Positions 6,812-13,488 of a DNA stretch of 24,209 nt are shown piece by piece; the first letter of the stretch is position 1; each line of letters opens with the position of its first letter. Source of the DNA: Actinomycetota bacterium. GTDB lineage: Bacteria > Actinomycetota > Acidimicrobiia > Acidimicrobiales > SZUA-35. The position numbers and the translations under genes are program-made. The stretch spans positions 1 through 24,209 of the forward strand of contig JAQCHM010000006.1 of assembly GCA_027730885.1 (NCBI GenBank), written 5' to 3'. The notes under the pieces are model-generated. The model was not told where the DNA came from. It saw only the letters and a program-made list of their open reading frames with translations, and searched no databases.

Positions 6812-8091
6812 CCGACGAGGGCCTCGACCACTTCGGCGTCATCGAGAGGATCGATGGTCCGGAAGTCGATGACGGTGTGCGGGCCGGCGACGCGGGCGAT
6901 GATCGGCCGTTCCCGTGCTCGCAGGGCCTCGGTGTGGTCGCCGCGAACGGACAGCCCGGCACTGGGGATCGTGACGCCGGGCAACGTACCGCCCCCGGGA
7001 ACGGCCTCGGTCTCGACGACGGTGAGGCGGAGAGACGGTGCACGAGCGAGTACCTGCTCGGCTACCGATTGGGCTCGTTGCGTCAAGGCGGTCACCGGGG
7101 TGGTGGCCATCCGCCAAAAGGGCAGGGCTTCGCCGTTGCGATGAAGGTAGGCCAGCAGAACTGTCTGCAGAGCCGACAGGACGAGGCCGCCCGGACGCAG
7201 CGCCCGTGCGAGTGGATGGGCCGCGCACGCCGCGACGAGGGACGCGTCGCCGGCAATGATTCCTGACTGGGGGCCACCAAGCAGCTTGTCCCCGCTGAAC
7301 AGAACCAGGTCGGCTCCCGCTGCGAGGCTCTGACGGGCAGCCGGCTCGCCGTTGAGCCACGACGGCGGGGCGGTTGTGAGCCACGGACAGGCTGCGTCCA
7401 GCAGCCCGGAACCGATGTCGGCCACGACCGTCGTGTCGAGCGAAGCGAGTTGGGTGATCGAGACCGACTCGGTGAAGCCCTCGATCCGATAGTTCGAGCG
7501 ATGGACGTGGAGGGCCACGGCCAGGGCGCCATCAGCCTGAGCCCGTTCGAAATCGGCAAGGCGGGTCCGGTTGGTCGTACCGACCTCGACCATGGTCGCG
7601 CCCGACTGGGCCATCACGTCAGGGATACGGAAGCCGCCGCCGATCTCGACCAACTCGCCGCGACTGATGGCGACCCGACCGCCACCCCCGGCCAAGGCGG
7701 CCAGTACCAGCAGGACGGCACCGGCACAGTTGTTGACGACCAGCGCGGCCTGGGCTCCCGTGGCCGTGGCAATCAAGTCACCGACGGCACCGTGGCGGCT
7801 GCCCCGCTTGCCGCTGGCCAGGTCGAACTCCAGATTGGAATAGGACGCTCCGGTCGACACCCCGATCGGCGCGCGACCAAGATTGGTATGTAATAGAACT
7901 CCTGTTCCGTTGATGACCGATGTCAGCAGCCGACGTTTGCGTTGTGTCACCAGAAGATCGACGTCGCCCGTTCGGCCGGTTGCGATGGCGTCGCGGGCGA
8001 TCTCGACGAGGAGCGGCTCAGGGAGGCCGCTGGCCCGTAGAGACCGGGCCAGGGCATCGACCGATGGCGGGCGACCCGCTGTTGCGCTCAC
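6808..8091 (-). CDS. selA: L-seryl-tRNA(Sec) selenium transferase SelA
   Basis: SelA is a PLP enzyme converting Ser-tRNA(Sec) to Sec-tRNA(Sec) with selenophosphate. The family start (PSVDALARSL), INGTGVLLHTNLGRAPI, VVNNCAGAVLLVLAAL and the PLP-lysine segment LVLFSGDKLLGGPQSG (Lys about 269) are all visible. The 427-aa length is close to that of bacterial SelA, which is around 460. Two GTG starts are possible. GTG 8091 is preferred over 8121 because TATCCT ends 7 nt upstream (8099-8104) and it matches the family N-terminus. selA and selB overlap by 4 bp and form an operon. Neither selC (tRNA-Sec) nor selD is in the window, and I see no obvious selenoprotein gene here. Confidence 0.94.
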   Translation of the reverse strand: MSATAGRPPSVDALARSLRASGLPEPLLVEIARDAIATGRTGDVDLLVTQRKRRLLTSVINGTGVLLHTNLGRAPIGVSTGASYSNLEFDLASGKRGSRHGAVGDLIATATGAQAALVVNNCAGAVLLVLAALAGGGGRVAISRGELVEIGGGFRIPDVMAQSGATMVEVGTTNRTRLADFERAQADGALAVALHVHRSNYRIEGFTESVSITQLASLDTTVVADIGSGLLDAACPWLTTAPPSWLNGEPAARQSLAAGADLVLFSGDKLLGGPQSGIIAGDASLVAACAAHPLARALRPGGLVLSALQTVLLAYLHRNGEALPFWRMATTPVTALTQRAQSVAEQVLARAPSLRLTVVETEAVPGGGTLPGVTIPSAGLSVRGDHTEALRARERPIIARVAGPHTVIDFRTIDPLDDAEVVEALVG

Positions 8092-8098
8092 AGACCTG

Positions 8099-8104
8099 AG
8101 GATA
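8099..8104 (-). promoter_or_regulatory. candidate -10 (TATCCT) for leaderless selA
   Basis: TATCCT on the minus strand lies 7 nt before GTG 8091. The alternative start GTG 8121 lies upstream of this hexamer. Confidence 0.42.
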
Positions 8105-8157
8105 GGTGAGACGAGGCGCACACTCAGTTTTGTGGCGGGGGAGAAAACCCAGCCCGT

Positions 8158-8163
8158 TAGACT
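8158..8163 (+). promoter_or_regulatory. candidate -10 (TAGACT) for the leaderless fxsA-like gene
   Basis: TAGACT ends 8 nt before ATG 8172 and no Shine-Dalgarno precedes that ATG. Confidence 0.42.
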
Positions 8164-8171
8164 GGTGTCTT

Positions 8172-8630
8172 ATGTTCGGGCCGGTGGGCGTTCTGCTCCT
8201 CACCTCTTTCGTGGTCGAAATCGTGCTTCTTGTCGCGGTCGCCTCGGCCATCGGCGCGATCCCCACCGTCTTCCTACTCATCGGTGTGAGCCTGCTCGGC
8301 ATCACCCTCGTCCGCTACGAGGGAGCCCGGTTGCTGAGTCAGGGCCTGGCCTCCGGTGAACGCATGGTGGACGGCAGCGCCCGACTGGTCGCGGCGCTGC
8401 TCGTTGCCGCGCCGGGCCTGGTGTCGACGGCGGCCGGGGCCGCACTCTATCTACCGCCGGTTCGTCGAGTCATCCGACCGTTCGCCTTCGCCCGAGCCAC
8501 GTCATGGACCGGGTTCACCAAAAGGTTTGGAGCCGACGTCATCGACGCCGCTGACGGCGACGTCTCTCCCCGACCATCGCAATCGACCCGCACAGAGTTG
8601 GGTTTCACCAGGAGTACCGATGAGCGTTGA
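8172..8630 (+). CDS. FxsA-family membrane protein
   Basis: This is a 152-aa inner-membrane protein. The N-terminal hydrophobic block (FGPVGVLLLTSFVVEIVLLV, then AIGAIPTVFLLIGVSLLGITLVR) and the motif LVRYEGARLLSQGLASGE are typical of FxsA (cytoplasmic membrane protein, PF04186). A second hydrophobic region (LVAALLVAAPGLVSTAAGAALYLPPVRR) ends in the basic stretch common to this family. The C-terminal 45 residues are polar and cytosolic. Overexpressed E. coli FxsA relieves phage T7 exclusion by F plasmids; its normal role is unknown. The start at ATG 8172 fits a leaderless mRNA. The stop overlaps the start of the next gene by 11 bp, so the two are co-translated. Confidence 0.85.
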   Translation: MFGPVGVLLLTSFVVEIVLLVAVASAIGAIPTVFLLIGVSLLGITLVRYEGARLLSQGLASGERMVDGSARLVAALLVAAPGLVSTAAGAALYLPPVRRVIRPFAFARATSWTGFTKRFGADVIDAADGDVSPRPSQSTRTELGFTRSTDER

Positions 8631-9195
8631 AGAACCAACACCACCACCTCCCATCACCCCCAGCGTGGCTCGGGCCCTCAGTCCGTTGTTGCGACGGATC
8701 GCCCGGCCGGGCGAGAACGGCGAGCCGGGCCTCAACACGTATCTCGTTGGTATCGACGAGATCGTGATCGTGGACCCCGGCCCGATCGACGAGGTGCACC
8801 TCGACGTGCTCTGTGGCTGCGGGGGTGATCGCATTCGTTGGATCATCATGACCGACACCAGCGATTACTACGCCGGAGGAGCCCGGAAGCTGAAGGAGAT
8901 GACCGGCGCCGAACTCGTGGCCCCCGCCGGCTTCGACGGTGCCGACGAGGTCCTGGGAGACGGGTACAAGATCGATGCAACCGAGTTCCGCATCATCGCC
9001 ATGGCGATGGGCGACCCCACCTCCGGTAAGCACCTGTTCGTCCTAGAACAAGAGCGGTCCATGCTGACCGGTGACCACCTGAACGTCGGCATCCCCCCGG
9101 ACCTGCCGGCCAAGGTGAAGAGCTACCGCCTGCGGAGCATCGCTCCCGGGCACGGCCAGGTGAACGAGAACGCGAAGCAGACACTCGGACTGTAG
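8620..9195 (+). CDS. metallo-beta-lactamase-fold protein with lost metal-binding motif
   Basis: This 191-aa protein follows the MBL fold: NTYLVGIDEIVIVDPGP (39-55), IRWIIMTDTSDYYAGGARKL (72-91), MLTGDHLN (148-155) and IAPGHGQV (174-181). In active hydrolases the second segment reads THxHxDHxGG. Here residues 78-87 are TDTSDYYAGG, so all the metal-binding histidines of that motif are gone. The later PGHTxG-type segment reads AMGDPTSG, losing another His. Only the GDH and PGHG histidines remain. The scaffold is intact, so this looks like a stable non-catalytic or repurposed member rather than a pseudogene. ATG 8620 follows AGGAG. It overlaps fxsA and probably shares its transcript. At 191 aa it is shorter than LACTB2-type enzymes. 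Confidence 0.8.
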   Translation: MSVEEPTPPPPITPSVARALSPLLRRIARPGENGEPGLNTYLVGIDEIVIVDPGPIDEVHLDVLCGCGGDRIRWIIMTDTSDYYAGGARKLKEMTGAELVAPAGFDGADEVLGDGYKIDATEFRIIAMAMGDPTSGKHLFVLEQERSMLTGDHLNVGIPPDLPAKVKSYRLRSIAPGHGQVNENAKQTLGL

Positions 9196-9215
9196 GTGCG
9201 CGGCGGTGCCGCACC
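9195..9215 (+). terminator. small hairpin at the end of the MBL-fold gene
   Basis: GGTGC pairs with GCACC around an inner GGC/GCC stem with a GGT loop. It starts at the last base of the stop codon. No T-run follows. Confidence 0.3.
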
Positions 9216-9217
9216 CC

Positions 9218-9297
9218 CGTTCTGCAAGCCCGCAGCCACCAGCGGCGGGTTCTCGGGCTTGCAGAACGCGGGTCAGGAGGCTCGGGCTTGCAGAACG
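9218..9297. repeat. three copies of a 15-bp element, one inverted
   Basis: CGGGCTTGCAGAACG occurs at 9254-9268 and 9283-9297, and as its exact reverse complement at 9218-9232. The two direct copies share 17 bp (CTCGGGCTTGCAGAACG) with a 29-bp period. The inverted copy and the first direct copy can form a perfect 15-bp stem with a 21-nt loop. The array fills the gap between two convergent genes (9196-9306), so it could terminate transcription from both sides. It could equally be a REP-like dispersed element. Copies elsewhere in the genome cannot be judged here. Confidence 0.85.
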
Positions 9298-9306
9298 GAG
9301 CACGCC

Positions 9307-10521
9307 TCAGGTTTGTTGGGCTTGGTCGAGGGCGTCTTCGACCAGACGGAGCAGTCGTGAGCTGCACGCTTCCATGGCAATCGACGGTGAGATTTCGCTG
9401 GAGATTCGATCGGCGATCTCGACGAACACTTTCGCGGCCTCGCCGTTGCCGTTGCCGACCGACACCGGGTTGCCCGTATCGCCGCCCAGGGACACGCCGG
9501 GTTCGAGGGGGACCGAGCCGATGAGAGGGACTCCCGACTTGGCCGCGAGGTCTCGGCCGCCACCGGAGCCGAAGATGGGGTAGGAGGTGCCGTCGGGGGT
9601 GACGAAGGCCGACATGTTCTCGATGATGCCGGCGACGCGCACATGGCACTTGCGAGCCATGGTGATGGCCCTGGCCGCGACCTTCTGGGCTCCGGTTGCG
9701 GGGGTGGTGACGACGATCATCTCGGTGCGGGGAAGCATCCGGGCGAGACCCATGGCGACGTCGCCGGTGCCCGGAGGCATGTCGATGAGCACGTACTCGA
9801 GATCGTCGGCCCAGGCGACGTCTTCGAGGAAGTGCTGGACCGCCCGATTGAGCATCAGGCCGCGCCACAGCAACGCCGATTCTTCGTCCTCGACCAGGAA
9901 GCCCATGGACACGACGTCGAGGCGCCCCGGCCGACCGCCGTTTCGGGCCGGCACTTCGAGGCTGTGTGGTGTGATCACGGCCTTACCGTCGTGGCGTTCG
10001 GCTACGAGGCGACCTTCGAGCCCGAGCATTCGAGGTATGGAGAATCCCCATATGTCGGCGTCGATCAGGCCGACAGCCCGACCCTGCGCAGCGAGAGCCG
10101 CGGCCAGATTGACCGTGACCGACGACTTCCCGACGCCGCCTTTGCCCGATGCGATGGCCAGCACCCGGGCACCGCCGGGAACGGCAGTCTCCTTTGCCTG
10201 GTCGGCCGCCACTCTGCGGGCGATCGACATCGTCTCCGCTTTCTCCTCTGGCGACAGTTCGGTCCAATCGATGGTGACACCGGTGACCCCGGGCAGCGCG
10301 TTGATGCGGGCCACGGCATCGTTCTTGATCTGCGCTCGAAGCGGGCAGCCCATGCTGGTGAGTGCGATGGTTATCGTCACCGTTCCGTCCGCATCGACCC
10401 TGGCGCCCTTGGCCATCCCCAGATCGACGATGTCCGAACCCAGTTCGGGGTCGATGACCCCTCGCAACACCGCCAGGACGTCGTCGCTCGTCGGCAACTC
10501 GGGTGGAACAAAATGGGTCAC
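9307..10521 (-). CDS. mrp: Mrp/ApbC (Nbp35-like) Fe-S cluster carrier ATPase
   Basis: This 404-aa protein has an N-terminal MIP18/DUF59 domain (about 9-85, VIDPELGSDIVDLGMAKGARV and LTSMGCPLRAQ) and a MinD/Mrp-type ATPase. The latter has SGKGGVGKSS (125-134), LIDADIWGFSIPRMLG, VLIDMPPGTGD and GIIENMSAFVTPDGTSYPIF. Family members bind and transfer 4Fe-4S clusters. The CxxC found after ENMS in many Mrp proteins is absent here; from memory that is also true of other actinobacterial homologues, so it need not mean loss of function. GTG 10521 is the likely start, with TAGCCT 6 nt upstream. It is divergent from an A-type Fe-S carrier gene, which fits a shared role in cluster delivery. Confidence 0.92.
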   Translation of the reverse strand: MTHFVPPELPTSDDVLAVLRGVIDPELGSDIVDLGMAKGARVDADGTVTITIALTSMGCPLRAQIKNDAVARINALPGVTGVTIDWTELSPEEKAETMSIARRVAADQAKETAVPGGARVLAIASGKGGVGKSSVTVNLAAALAAQGRAVGLIDADIWGFSIPRMLGLEGRLVAERHDGKAVITPHSLEVPARNGGRPGRLDVVSMGFLVEDEESALLWRGLMLNRAVQHFLEDVAWADDLEYVLIDMPPGTGDVAMGLARMLPRTEMIVVTTPATGAQKVAARAITMARKCHVRVAGIIENMSAFVTPDGTSYPIFGSGGGRDLAAKSGVPLIGSVPLEPGVSLGGDTGNPVSVGNGNGEAAKVFVEIADRISSEISPSIAMEACSSRLLRLVEDALDQAQQT

Positions 10522-10527
10522 GTCACA

Positions 10528-10533
10528 AGGCTA
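10528..10533 (-). promoter_or_regulatory. candidate -10 (TAGCCT) for leaderless mrp
   Basis: TAGCCT on the minus strand lies 6 nt before GTG 10521, with no Shine-Dalgarno in between. Confidence 0.38.
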
Positions 10534-10586
10534 GAACCAATAGCAGGTCACCAACAGGCGGGGGAACAAACCGACCTACTCGTACG

Positions 10587-10617
10587 TTGACTGCGAACCT
10601 GTACCCTGGAGCAATCT
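10587..10617 (+). promoter_or_regulatory. candidate promoter region of the A-type carrier gene
   Basis: TTGACT (10587-10592) could pair with CAATCT (10612-10617, 19-bp spacer). Alternatively TACCCT (10602-10607) alone is the -10. Either gives a short leader carrying the GGAGG before ATG 10642. Confidence 0.33.
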
Positions 10618-10641
10618 CTTCGAGTCTCACGGAGGCCGTTA

Positions 10642-10965
10642 ATGATCACCCTGACCGATTCTGCATCAACGAAGGTGCGGGAGCTCCTCGCCCAGGAAGG
10701 CGATGAGTCCTTGGCGCTTCGGGTCGCCGTCCGCCCCGGCGGCTGTAGCGGATTCAGCTACGAGATGTTCTTCGACAGCGAGATGGCTGCCGATGACCTG
10801 CAGTCCACCTTTGGACCCGGCGTGAAGGTCGTCGTCGATCCCAGCAGCGCCCAACTGCTCGATGGTGCCACGCTCGATTACAAGGACGGCCTGCAGCAGG
10901 CCGGCTTTGCGATCGACAACCCCAACGCCACCCGGTCCTGCGGCTGCGGCCAGTCCTTCAGCTGA
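10642..10965 (+). CDS. A-type iron-sulfur carrier (ErpA/IscA/HesB family)
   Basis: This 107-aa protein has the three invariant cysteines of A-type carriers: Cys35 in RPGGCSGFSYEM, and Cys100 and Cys102 in SCGCGQSF. The segment VKVVVDPSSAQLLDGATLDY is also characteristic. Such proteins pass Fe-S clusters from the SUF/ISC scaffold to apo-enzymes. A clear GGAGG precedes ATG 10642 by about 7 nt. It is divergent from mrp and converges with the lipoprotein gene after an 11-bp gap. ErpA and IscA cannot be separated by eye, so no symbol is given. Confidence 0.93.
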   Translation: MITLTDSASTKVRELLAQEGDESLALRVAVRPGGCSGFSYEMFFDSEMAADDLQSTFGPGVKVVVDPSSAQLLDGATLDYKDGLQQAGFAIDNPNATRSCGCGQSFS

Positions 10966-10976
10966 TTCCAGTCCGT

Positions 10977-11879
10977 TCAGCCGAGCAGGCGTCCGAGGGC
11001 GTCTTCCAGCTCTGAGCGGTCGAACACATTGTCGATCCGGTCGACGATGACACCCGTCGGATCCACCAGGAACATCACCGGCTCGAACTCCAGGCCCAAC
11101 AGATCAAGTGATGGTGCCAGACGTAGGCCAGGGTCGTTGAGACCCTGGCCTACTCGCGGGTTGGCCCACGGTTCGACGTGCACCACGCCGAGGTCGGTCC
11201 CGGAGCCCAGCTCCAAGATGCCTTCGATGAGCGTCTCGAGCACCGGCCCGCAGTAGGCGGTGGCACAGAAGGCGGGCGTTGCCACGAGGAACACCAGCGG
11301 CCGCCCCTCGGCCATGATCTGCGCCGCTGTCTGATGGTGGAAGGCGCATGGACCGCCCGCGAGGGTGCAGATGGGATCCACGCCTCGCGCATCGTCGAGC
11401 GTCGGTGTGTCGATGGGCGGGAAGGCATCGCCGGGGAGCGGAATACCGATCTCGGATCGATCGAAGGCCTGCACCGGCAGCATCACTGTGTGGTCTCCGA
11501 TACGTATCTCGAGGTCGTAGATGCCGGGCTCGGGAAGGGTGGTGCGGACCGCGTAGTACCGCTGCAGGTCGGCGTGCTGGTGATCGTCGGCTCCGGGAGT
11601 GTGGTCGTGCCGAACGACCCGGCCGAGAACCTCGAGTTCGTCGATCACCACCGCCTCCGAGAGCACACGCACGGACAACGCGGTCGAGTCCGGTAGTTCC
11701 AGCCCGTTGTTGACCACGCCGAACGGCAGCCGCTGGGGGATCCCGGCCGCGATGACCCGATTCGAGCTGAAGAGCGAGACCAACTGCGGCTCGGCTGCTG
11801 CCGATTTCCCGCAGCCCACGATGGCGCTGGTCGCGGTGGCGGCGCTGAGGAGCAGGAAGTGACGTCGGGTCAGGAACAC
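10977..11879 (-). CDS. Tat-type lipoprotein with thioredoxin-like Cx4C domain
   Basis: From GTG 11879 the product is 300 aa. It begins FLTRRHFLLLSAATATSAIV then Gly-Cys: a twin-arginine signal followed by a lipobox with Cys23. The middle is beta-rich and contains a His/Asp cluster (VRHDHTPGADDHQHAD, about 89-104). The C-terminal half is thioredoxin-like: LVFLVATPAFCATAYCGPVL holds a Cx4C pair (Cys205, Cys210), and FEPVMFLVDPTGVIVDRI is the usual beta-hairpin. Two further cysteines (about 171 and 178) could make a disulfide. It is therefore a membrane-anchored, extracytoplasmic redox or metal-handling protein; the substrate is unknown. GTG 11879 is preferred over ATG 11900 because it starts at the signal peptide and has a -10 7 nt upstream. 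Confidence 0.78.
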   Translation of the reverse strand: MFLTRRHFLLLSAATATSAIVGCGKSAAAEPQLVSLFSSNRVIAAGIPQRLPFGVVNNGLELPDSTALSVRVLSEAVVIDELEVLGRVVRHDHTPGADDHQHADLQRYYAVRTTLPEPGIYDLEIRIGDHTVMLPVQAFDRSEIGIPLPGDAFPPIDTPTLDDARGVDPICTLAGGPCAFHHQTAAQIMAEGRPLVFLVATPAFCATAYCGPVLETLIEGILELGSGTDLGVVHVEPWANPRVGQGLNDPGLRLAPSLDLLGLEFEPVMFLVDPTGVIVDRIDNVFDRSELEDALGRLLG

Positions 11880-11885
11880 GGTCCG

Positions 11886-11892
11886 TACGCTA
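11886..11892. promoter_or_regulatory. shared bidirectional -10 (TACGCTA) between two leaderless genes
   Basis: Read on the plus strand, TACGCT (11886-11891) ends 7 nt before ATG 11899. Read on the minus strand, TAGCGT (11892-11887) ends 7 nt before GTG 11879. The two hexamers overlap by 5 bp, so one melted region could start either transcript. Confidence 0.45.
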
Positions 11893-11898
11893 GCCAGC

Positions 11899-13488
11899 AT
11901 GGACTCCGACCGATCGCCAGTCAGCCTCCGGGTCAACGGTCACACGGTCGAGGTTCCCGCAGATGGCCGGAGCCTGCTCGATGTGCTCCGCGAGGACCTC
12001 GGCCTCACCGGGGCCAAGGATGGCTGCAGCCCGCAGGGCCAGTGCGGTTGCTGCACGGTGTTGGTCGACGGCGCGCCCCGGGTCGCGTGCGTTACACCTG
12101 TCCGCCGGGTCCAGGGCCGGGAGATCACGACCGTCGAAGGCCTCGACGCCGACGTCGCTGCGGACTGGGCCCAAGCGTTCTGTGCCGTCGGAGCGAGTCA
12201 GTGTGGTTTCTGCACACCAGGGATCGTCATGCGGCTCGAGGGCCAGCACCCGACCGAATGCGCGCCGGCCCTGCTCGGCCACCTGTGCCGGTGCACGGGC
12301 TGGCAGACCATCGGCGAAGCATGGGAGCTTCGGTCGGCGGCACAGACCGCGTCCAAGGCGGGCCGTGATCTCGCAAAGGCGTCGGCTCGGGCAACCATCG
12401 AAGGCGGCGTCGGTCAGATGATCGACCCCTCCATCGTGTTGGGCGGCGGCGGTGGCTTCGCGGCCGATACGGCCCCGGCCGGCGCCTTGCGGGCGGTCTC
12501 CGACGGGGCAGGCAACTGGGTGGTCGCCACGACGTTGGCCGAGGCTCGCCGCGTCGCGGCCAAGACCCAGGGTCGGCGTACCACGCTGCCGCCCGGCTGG
12601 CCGCTCGAGATCCCCGAAGGGGATTGGCTGGTCCGTCTTCAGACCACCTGGGTCGAACCCGCGTACCTGGAAACCGACGCCTCCTGGTGCCTGCCAGGTG
12701 GCGAGCCGTCCTCGCCGGTCGGCAACGGCGGGGCCTTCGGCGCCAAGGCCCTCAGCGGGCCGACGAGGTCGCCCGTCATGGAGGCCGCGCGGCACCTTGC
12801 CGACCTCCATGGGGTCCCGGTCCTGGCGTCACTCTCGCGGGAGGACTCCGTTCGGTTGGGACCCAAGCGTCCGCCAGTCGCGGCTGGAGTCGACGCCAAC
12901 GGTAACGGGTTGTTTCGAGTGGTCGCGACCCCCGGCATCGTCGCGGCAATCGCGTCGGTCGCCCCGGGCCTGACCATCGAGCAGGTCGTGGTGCCGGGCC
13001 CCCCGACCAGCGCGGCGATTCGCGGTGCCGGTTGGGTGGAAGCAGCGGTCCTCATGGCAGCTGCCACCGCGCTGCGGCGGTCGCACGTGAGGGGAGACTC
13101 GGTCACGGTTCGCGCCCCGAACGGGGCCGAGGCGAGCGCAGTGTTCGATCAGACCGCGGGATCGATCGTCGTCGAAGTCAGCTGCGGCGACCCCCTCGAC
13201 ATCGTCATGCTTCGCTCGTACTGCATCGGGGCGGCCCACATGGCGTACTCGTGGGTGACTTCGGAGTCGCTGGCCGTCGACCCTGCCGGTCAGCCGAACG
13301 ATCTCACGATTCGGAGCTTCGGGATCGTGCGAGCGATCGACATGCCCAACGTCGAGGTGAGCGTGCGGAACGACACGACGACGCCGATCAACGGCTCGGA
13401 CGCGGTCTTCGCCGCGGTTGCCGCTGCCGTCTGGCTGGAGGCCGGACTCGTGCCCCGTTGGCCGACGTCTGACAAGATCTCGTCATGA
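11899..13488 (+). CDS. fusion of two-cluster 2Fe-2S protein and reduced molybdenum-hydroxylase large subunit
   Basis: The 529-aa product starts as an intact xanthine-dehydrogenase-family small subunit. A plant-type 2Fe-2S site has Cys43, Cys49, Cys52 and Cys64 (DGCSPQGQCGCCTVLVDG, with one extra residue in the first Cys gap). The helical 2Fe-2S site has QCGFCTPGIVM (101-111) and LCRCTGW (129-135). After a linker, residues about 245-529 resemble parts of the molybdopterin large subunit: VEPAYLETDASWC, GNGGAFGAK (275-283), VPVLASLSREDS and a final helix NGSDAVFAAVAAAVWLEAG. The a/b-hammerhead half is absent. The final catalytic-Glu segment reads NGSDAV instead of a GE-type motif. It is intact at both Fe-S sites yet probably not a normal hydroxylase. 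It overlaps ridA by ATGA. Confidence 0.78.
   Translation: MDSDRSPVSLRVNGHTVEVPADGRSLLDVLREDLGLTGAKDGCSPQGQCGCCTVLVDGAPRVACVTPVRRVQGREITTVEGLDADVAADWAQAFCAVGASQCGFCTPGIVMRLEGQHPTECAPALLGHLCRCTGWQTIGEAWELRSAAQTASKAGRDLAKASARATIEGGVGQMIDPSIVLGGGGGFAADTAPAGALRAVSDGAGNWVVATTLAEARRVAAKTQGRRTTLPPGWPLEIPEGDWLVRLQTTWVEPAYLETDASWCLPGGEPSSPVGNGGAFGAKALSGPTRSPVMEAARHLADLHGVPVLASLSREDSVRLGPKRPPVAAGVDANGNGLFRVVATPGIVAAIASVAPGLTIEQVVVPGPPTSAAIRGAGWVEAAVLMAAATALRRSHVRGDSVTVRAPNGAEASAVFDQTAGSIVVEVSCGDPLDIVMLRSYCIGAAHMAYSWVTSESLAVDPAGQPNDLTIRSFGIVRAIDMPNVEVSVRNDTTTPINGSDAVFAAVAAAVWLEAGLVPRWPTSDKISS

Noticed and set aside
9218..9297. CRISPR array
   Set aside because: Only three short copies, one inverted, with unequal gaps and no cas genes nearby.
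9643..10590. Long plus-strand frames opposite mrp
   Set aside because: They have no recognisable domain and lie on the complement of a clear ATPase.
10951..10988. Imperfect direct repeat CCAGTCC(T/G)TTCAGC at the convergent ends of the A-type carrier and lipoprotein genes
   Set aside because: It is short, partly coding, with a single mismatch and no clear structure, so it may be chance.
11898..11901. Start of the lipoprotein at ATG 11900
   Set aside because: CATG gives an ATG on both strands, but GTG 11879 begins the twin-arginine signal and has a correctly spaced -10. The ATG would add seven residues before it.
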